Assembly: GCA_023460575.1 (NCBI GenBank)
Contig: JAEWPQ010000060.1
Span: forward strand, 1 to 64,000
Source: Bacillota bacterium
Lineage (GTDB): Bacteria > Bacillota > Clostridia > Lachnospirales > Lachnospiraceae
DNA: 64,000 bases
Direction of reading: 5' to 3'
Below are positions 59,914-64,000 of this stretch, piece after piece. The first letter of the stretch is position 1. Each line of letters begins with the position of its first letter. The position numbers and the translations under genes were made by a program. A model generated the notes under the pieces. That model was not told where the DNA came from. It worked only from the letters and a program-made list of their open reading frames with translations, and searched no databases.

Positions 59914-60959
59914 AAGCTGAAAAAAAGGTGTTGGAGCATTTAACAAAATGTTATTCGGTTGCTCCTCTTTTTTATAAAGGTAAAGAACATTTTCTGGTAG
60001 CGGCGGAAAAAGAAGATCCCTGTCTGCTCTTTGACATGGACGGAAATAAAGTGGATACGGTCTGGGAGGGACCGGGCGGTACCATGTCTATGGTGCAGGT
60101 TCCTGGTACAGACGGGCAGTTTCTTGCAACTCATAAATTTTATTCACCCAATGATTCCAAGGAGGCAGTCATTGTTCTGGTAACTCCTGATGATCTGGGC
60201 AGATGGCAGATAAAGACTGTCGCATCACTTCCTCATGTTCACCGCTTTGACATACTGAAAAGAGGGAAAATACGTTATCTTCTGGCCTGTACCTTAAAAT
60301 CCGGTCATGAGTATAAGGAAGACTGGTCAAGTCCCGGCAAGGTTTACGGGGCAGTGCTCCCGGAGGATCTTTCCGGTCTTTGTGAGTCCAATCCTTTGAA
60401 ATTTGAAGTGATACAGGCTGGGATGCTTAAAAATCACGGCTATTACCGGGTGGAAGAAAACGGAATGGATACAGGGCTGGTGTCCTTTGAAGGAGGAATC
60501 TGTCAGTTTGTTCCGCCTGTACAGACGGGAGAGAGGTGGGAGGTACGAAGGCTTCTTGATACTCCTGCCAGTGATGCGGTTTTAGTGGATTTTGATGAGG
60601 ACGGGGAAAGAGAACTTGCGGTTTTGTCTCCTTTCCATGGTGACTGCATTTCCATTTACAAAAAGATAGAGGGCAGTTATCAGAAGGTATACGAGTATGA
60701 GAAGCCGGCAGAATTTTCCCATGCAATTTTCGGCGGCAGCCTGTGTACAAAACCTGCGCTGGTGGTGGGACACCGGCAGGGGGAACGAAATCTGCTCTGC
60801 TTTACCTGGAACAAAGAGAAACAGGAGTATCAGTGGGAAATACTTGACCGTGACTGCGGACCGGCCAATGTTCTGCATATGAAAATAGACGGGGAAGATT
60901 TGTTGATCAGTGCAAACCGGGAAACCGATGAGATCGCCATGTACCGGATTACACCATAG
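59910..60959 (+). CDS. Unknown beta-propeller-like protein in the ula operon
   Basis: A 349-residue soluble protein without signal peptide. Repeating beta-strand units of about 45-50 residues, some with a D-x-D-x-D/E-type calcium-like loop (DFDEDGERELAVLSP), suggest a VCBS/FG-GAP-like propeller. Other repeat starts are LLFDMDGNKVDTV, HRFDILKRGKIRYLLA and LVVGHRQGERNLLCF. It is translationally coupled to ulaE (ATGA overlap) and followed 12 bp later by ulaF, so it almost certainly takes part in the same pathway or its control. I know no function for it; a lactonase, mutarotase or sugar-binding scaffold are possibilities only. Confidence 0.75.
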   Translation: MKAEKKVLEHLTKCYSVAPLFYKGKEHFLVAAEKEDPCLLFDMDGNKVDTVWEGPGGTMSMVQVPGTDGQFLATHKFYSPNDSKEAVIVLVTPDDLGRWQIKTVASLPHVHRFDILKRGKIRYLLACTLKSGHEYKEDWSSPGKVYGAVLPEDLSGLCESNPLKFEVIQAGMLKNHGYYRVEENGMDTGLVSFEGGICQFVPPVQTGERWEVRRLLDTPASDAVLVDFDEDGERELAVLSPFHGDCISIYKKIEGSYQKVYEYEKPAEFSHAIFGGSLCTKPALVVGHRQGERNLLCFTWNKEKQEYQWEILDRDCGPANVLHMKIDGEDLLISANRETDEIAMYRITP

Positions 60960-60971
60960 GAGGAAGGAACA

Positions 60972-61670
60972 ATGCTGGAGGAATTAAAACGTCAGGTTTA
61001 TGAAGCCAATCTGGAACTTCCCAGGTACGGCCTTGTGACATTTACCTGGGGGAATGTAAGTGCCATAGACAGAGAGCGGGGGTATTTTGTAATTAAGCCA
61101 AGCGGTGTGGAATATGATAAGCTGCAGCCGGAGGATATGGTGGTTATGGATCTGGAAGGAAATCAGATAGAAGGCAGACTGAATCCGTCTTCCGACACAC
61201 CGACACACTTAGAGCTTTATAAAGCATTCAAAGAGATCGGGGCAATCGTCCATACCCACTCTTCCTGGGCGACAAGCTGGGCACAGGCAGGAAGAGGTAT
61301 TCCCTGTTACGGGACCACACACGCGGATTATATGTATGGGGAGATTCCGTGTCTGCGCTGCCTGAAGGAAGAAGAGATAAACGGAGCGTATGAAAAGAAT
61401 ACGGGGCTTCTGATCGCGGAGTATTTAAAAGATAAGGATTATATGGCAGTACCTGCCTGTCTCTGCAAGAATCACGGTCCTTTTGTATGGGGGAAGGATG
61501 CAAAGGAGGCAGTTCACAACAGCGTTGTTTTAGAAGAGGTGGCAAAGATGGCGGCACGGTGCGAACAGATTAATCCTGATTGTAAGCCGGCACCTGCCTC
61601 ACTTTTAGACAAGCACTATATGAGGAAGCATGGCGCCGGTGCCTACTATGGGCAGAATTCTGCCGGATAG
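60972..61670 (+). CDS. ulaF: L-ribulose-5-phosphate 4-epimerase
   Basis: A 232-residue class II aldolase-fold epimerase converting L-ribulose 5-phosphate to D-xylulose 5-phosphate, the last step of ascorbate breakdown. Zinc ligands lie in IVHTHSSWATSW and in the later LCKNHGPFVWG; TWGNVSAIDRERGYFVIKPS and NPSSDTPTHLELYKAF are conserved substrate-binding segments. GGAGGAAGG precedes the ATG. The protein could equally be called araD or sgbE; the operon decides for ulaF. Confidence 0.92.
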   Translation: MLEELKRQVYEANLELPRYGLVTFTWGNVSAIDRERGYFVIKPSGVEYDKLQPEDMVVMDLEGNQIEGRLNPSSDTPTHLELYKAFKEIGAIVHTHSSWATSWAQAGRGIPCYGTTHADYMYGEIPCLRCLKEEEINGAYEKNTGLLIAEYLKDKDYMAVPACLCKNHGPFVWGKDAKEAVHNSVVLEEVAKMAARCEQINPDCKPAPASLLDKHYMRKHGAGAYYGQNSAG

Positions 61671-61727
61671 ACAGTTCAGATGGTTACCTGGAAGGCGTGG
61701 GGGAATAGCTGCATTTCTAAAAGAGAA

Positions 61728-61796
61728 TGGACAATTATACCTTTGTGAAGTATACTGAAAGAAAGTTAAAAAGCAGATTTTTCCACAGAATCTGCT
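61728..61796 (+). promoter_or_regulatory. Promoter and leader hairpin of the second chemoreceptor
   Basis: TGGACA (61728-61733) and TATACT (61751-61756) are 17 bp apart. In the leader, AGCAGATT (61772-61779) and AATCTGCT (61789-61796) form a perfect 8-bp stem, without a T-tract after it. Confidence 0.55.
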
Positions 61797-61818
61797 AATG
61801 CACAAAGGAGGAATTGCT

Positions 61819-63786
61819 ATGAAGAGCATAAAAGCTAAGATATTTCTTTACATGGCTTTAACAGTTTTTTTCTCTCTTACAGCAGTTGGTGGTATCAGTA
61901 TTTATTTAAATTATTACAGCATGATCGGGACCATGAACCAGTCTATGACGGAGCTGGCGGGGACTGCGTCTGAGCGGGTTGCAAAGGAACTGGATATTTA
62001 TAAGAACCTTGCCTATGAAGCAGGAAGCATTGCAAGACTGGCTAATCCGGAGACAGGTATAGAAGAAAAAAAGTCCATTATTGACCAGAGATCCAAGACT
62101 CACGAGTTCCAGAGGGGTAATATTATAGGAGTGGACGGAATCAGTATCTTTGATGGTAAAGACTATTCTGACAGGGATTATTTTAAACGTTCCATCAAAG
62201 GGGAGATGGCGGTATCAGAACCATTAATCAGTAAGGTCACGGGACAGATGACCATTATCATATCGGCTCCTCTGTGGGAGAAGGGGATTCCCGGAACGAA
62301 AGTGGTAGGAGTGGTTTATTTTGTGCCCAAGGAGACTTTTTTAAATGATATTACTGCTTCTATTCAGATCAGTAAGAGTTCAAACGCTTATCTTCTTAAC
62401 CAGTCCGGAAAGGTGATTGCGGATCCGGATATGGAGAAGGTTTCGGGTAACATTAACGTACAGGAAAGTGCTGCAAAAGACCCCGGACTGGCAGAGCTGG
62501 CATCATTAGAATCGAAAATGACACAGGGAAAGAGCGGATTTGACCGTTATGAAAGAGATGGCCAGAAGATGTTTCTTTCCTATGCCCCGGTTGCGGGAAC
62601 GGATGGCTGGAGCATTGGAATCAGTGCCCCCATGTCAGATTTTATGGGATCAACCAAAACAGCCAGCACTGTTACTCTGATACTGATTGCACTGTTTCTG
62701 GTTATTGCAGCAGTAGTATCAGCTGCTCTGGCAGGTAAGATCGCAAGACCCATTACCGCATGTGCAGGCAGGCTGAAGCTTCTTTCTGAGGGTGATCTTG
62801 ATTCCCCGGTAGCAGATATAAAAAACAGAGACGAAACAGGTGTTCTTGCAGATGCAACCCGGGATCTTGTTCAGAGACTTGGGTTGATTATCGGAGATGT
62901 GGATTACCTTCTTCACGAGATGGCAGCAGGGAACCTGACTGTCAGCAGTACCTGTGATTCGGCATACGCAGGCGGCTTTAAAGGGATACATGAGGCGATG
63001 CACCAGTTAAAGGTACAGCTGGGAGATACACTTTTAAGCATCAGCCATTCTTCCGGGGAAGTGGCAGCAGGAGCGGACCAGGTTTCTGCAGGAGCCCAGG
63101 CACTGTCTCAGGGAACCACGGAACAGGCAGGCTCCATAGAGGAGCTGGCAGCGACCATAGGTGACATAGCAAAGCAGGTGGAAGGCAATGCAAAGAGTGC
63201 ACAGGAGGCAAGCCTCCAGGCAAAGGAAACTGCAATAGAGCTGAGAAGCGGAAAAGAGCAGATGCAGAAGATGACGGAAGCCATGGCTGAGATTTCCCAG
63301 ACTTCCGGAGAGATCGGAAAAATAATAAAGACAATTGAAGATATCGCATTTCAGACGAATATATTGGCACTGAATGCGGCAGTTGAGGCTGCCAGGGCAG
63401 GAGAAGCGGGAAAAGGTTTCGCAGTAGTAGCAGATGAAGTGAGAAACTTAGCTTCCAAGAGTGCGGAGGCATCGAAGAGTACATCTGCGCTGATTGAAAA
63501 TTCCTACCAGTCTGTACAGCATGGCACAGTGATTGCTTCGGAAACAAAAGAATCACTGGACCGGATTGCTGCTGCTTCTGAAAGAACCGTAGCTCTCATC
63601 AATGCGATATCCGAAGCATCGGGGGAACAGGCTGTTTCCATCAGTCAGGTAAACCAGGGCATTGACCAGATATCAAGCGTAGTCCAGACGAACTCAGCAA
63701 CAGCCGAAGAAAGTGCGGCTACCAGTGAAGAACTTTCCGGTCAGGCTCAGATTTTAAAGGATTTAATCGACAGATTTCGACTATAA
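61819..63786 (+). CDS. Methyl-accepting chemotaxis protein with dCache-type sensor
   Basis: A 655-residue chemoreceptor. A first membrane helix (~8-30) is followed by a dCache-like sensor to ~280 (IIGVDGISIFDGKDYSDRDY, SEPLISKVTGQMTIIISAPL), a second helix (~287-310), HAMP, and the signalling domain with tip EIGKIIKTIEDIAFQTNILA and ALNAAVEAARAG. ATG 61819 follows AAAGGAGG by 6 bp; an earlier ATG at 61798 lies beside the leader hairpin and is rejected. Its position right after the ula operon makes a sugar-acid ligand conceivable but unproven. Confidence 0.93.
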   Translation: MKSIKAKIFLYMALTVFFSLTAVGGISIYLNYYSMIGTMNQSMTELAGTASERVAKELDIYKNLAYEAGSIARLANPETGIEEKKSIIDQRSKTHEFQRGNIIGVDGISIFDGKDYSDRDYFKRSIKGEMAVSEPLISKVTGQMTIIISAPLWEKGIPGTKVVGVVYFVPKETFLNDITASIQISKSSNAYLLNQSGKVIADPDMEKVSGNINVQESAAKDPGLAELASLESKMTQGKSGFDRYERDGQKMFLSYAPVAGTDGWSIGISAPMSDFMGSTKTASTVTLILIALFLVIAAVVSAALAGKIARPITACAGRLKLLSEGDLDSPVADIKNRDETGVLADATRDLVQRLGLIIGDVDYLLHEMAAGNLTVSSTCDSAYAGGFKGIHEAMHQLKVQLGDTLLSISHSSGEVAAGADQVSAGAQALSQGTTEQAGSIEELAATIGDIAKQVEGNAKSAQEASLQAKETAIELRSGKEQMQKMTEAMAEISQTSGEIGKIIKTIEDIAFQTNILALNAAVEAARAGEAGKGFAVVADEVRNLASKSAEASKSTSALIENSYQSVQHGTVIASETKESLDRIAAASERTVALINAISEASGEQAVSISQVNQGIDQISSVVQTNSATAEESAATSEELSGQAQILKDLIDRFRL

Positions 63787-63880
63787 CCGATTTCATTAAA
63801 ATAGCGTTAAGGTTCTTCTAAATCTCTTTCTTTTTAGGTTTTATATTACTAAAATAGAGGGGTAGAAGGAGGTTTCGCTT

Positions 63881-64000
63881 ATGAACTTTATTATCGTTTT
63901 GCTTATGGTGGTATATGCATTTATTGGAGGACTCACAACGCTCTATCTCTTTTTAAGCTTTCCCGCTGTAGTAATCTGGAAGATTTACAGAAAATTTAGT
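63881..64000 (+). CDS. Start of a small membrane protein, cut by the window
   Basis: Forty codons are visible with no stop by the window end. The start MNFIIVLLMVVYAFIGGLTT leads into one long hydrophobic segment to about residue 33, then WKIYRKFS, so a membrane helix with a basic cytoplasmic end is clear. GAAGGAGG lies 7 bp before the ATG. I do not recognise the family. Confidence 0.6.
   Translation, partial: MNFIIVLLMVVYAFIGGLTTLYLFLSFPAVVIWKIYRKFS

Noticed and set aside
61772..61796. Terminator of the ula operon
   Set aside because: It lies downstream of a good promoter for the next gene and is not followed by a T-tract, so a leader hairpin is more likely.

Overview
The window looks like a spore-forming, anaerobic, saccharolytic Firmicute of the Lachnospiraceae (Clostridium cluster XIVa; Lacrimispora/Hungatella-like). 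This is inferred from moderate GC, strong AGGAGG-type ribosome sites, a clostridial-type spore photoproduct lyase, a YesM/YesN two-component system, many sugar-uptake operons and two methyl-accepting chemotaxis proteins. No rRNA, tRNA, CRISPR array, prophage or insertion sequence was recognised.

Layout. 1-5.1 kb: the end of a GH36 alpha-galactosidase; an M-box magnesium riboswitch that now drives only a remnant of mgtA; a glutaredoxin-like protein, a flavin reductase, a StayGreen-family protein and a flavodoxin/ferredoxin protein. 5.1-13.7 kb: a large Lhr helicase, a GT8 glycosyltransferase, a secreted M6 metalloprotease and a DUF1848 protein with a C-terminal radical-SAM-type cysteine motif. 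13.9-28.1 kb: a beta-glycan utilisation locus made of a YesM/YesN-type sensor and regulator, a five-gene oligopeptide/oligosaccharide ABC importer, a GH2 beta-mannosidase broken by one in-frame TAA, and a GH3 beta-glucosidase. 28.3-33.9 kb: an msm-like locus (AraC regulator, CUT1 sugar importer without ATPase, GH13_18 sucrose-phosphorylase-type enzyme).

33.9-43.4 kb is a mixed stretch: a DJ-1/PfpI protein, a radical SAM/SPASM protein, a MarR-GNAT fusion, a DUF4491 protein running directly into a PTS ascorbate-type IIC that has lost its 5' end, a stand-alone TrpA-like TIM barrel, an AraC remnant, a small DUF6132 membrane protein, and a TetR regulator with lon and a DUF1858 gene that appear to share an operator. 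43.6-48.9 kb: a chemoreceptor and a split chromate transporter with a divergent LysR regulator. 49.1-52.6 kb: a DapA-like aldolase, an Nramp-like transporter lacking the metal-binding motifs, and a LacI regulator, with matching operator-like sites upstream. 52.6-54.5 kb: lgt and splB on the minus strand. 54.7-61.7 kb: a ula-type L-ascorbate operon (lactonase, PTS IIA/IIC/IIB, DeoR regulator, 3-epimerase, an unknown propeller-like protein, 4-epimerase) with repeated ACGAACATA operators and no recognisable ulaD decarboxylase. The window closes with a second chemoreceptor and the start of a small membrane protein.

The best candidates for undescribed biology are the LacI/aldolase/Nramp-like unit, the propeller-like protein inside the ascorbate operon that lacks ulaD, the DUF1848 radical-SAM-like protein, and the TetR-lon regulon. 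Several genes are visibly decaying (mgtA, the GH2 enzyme, the PTS IIC, an AraC regulator).
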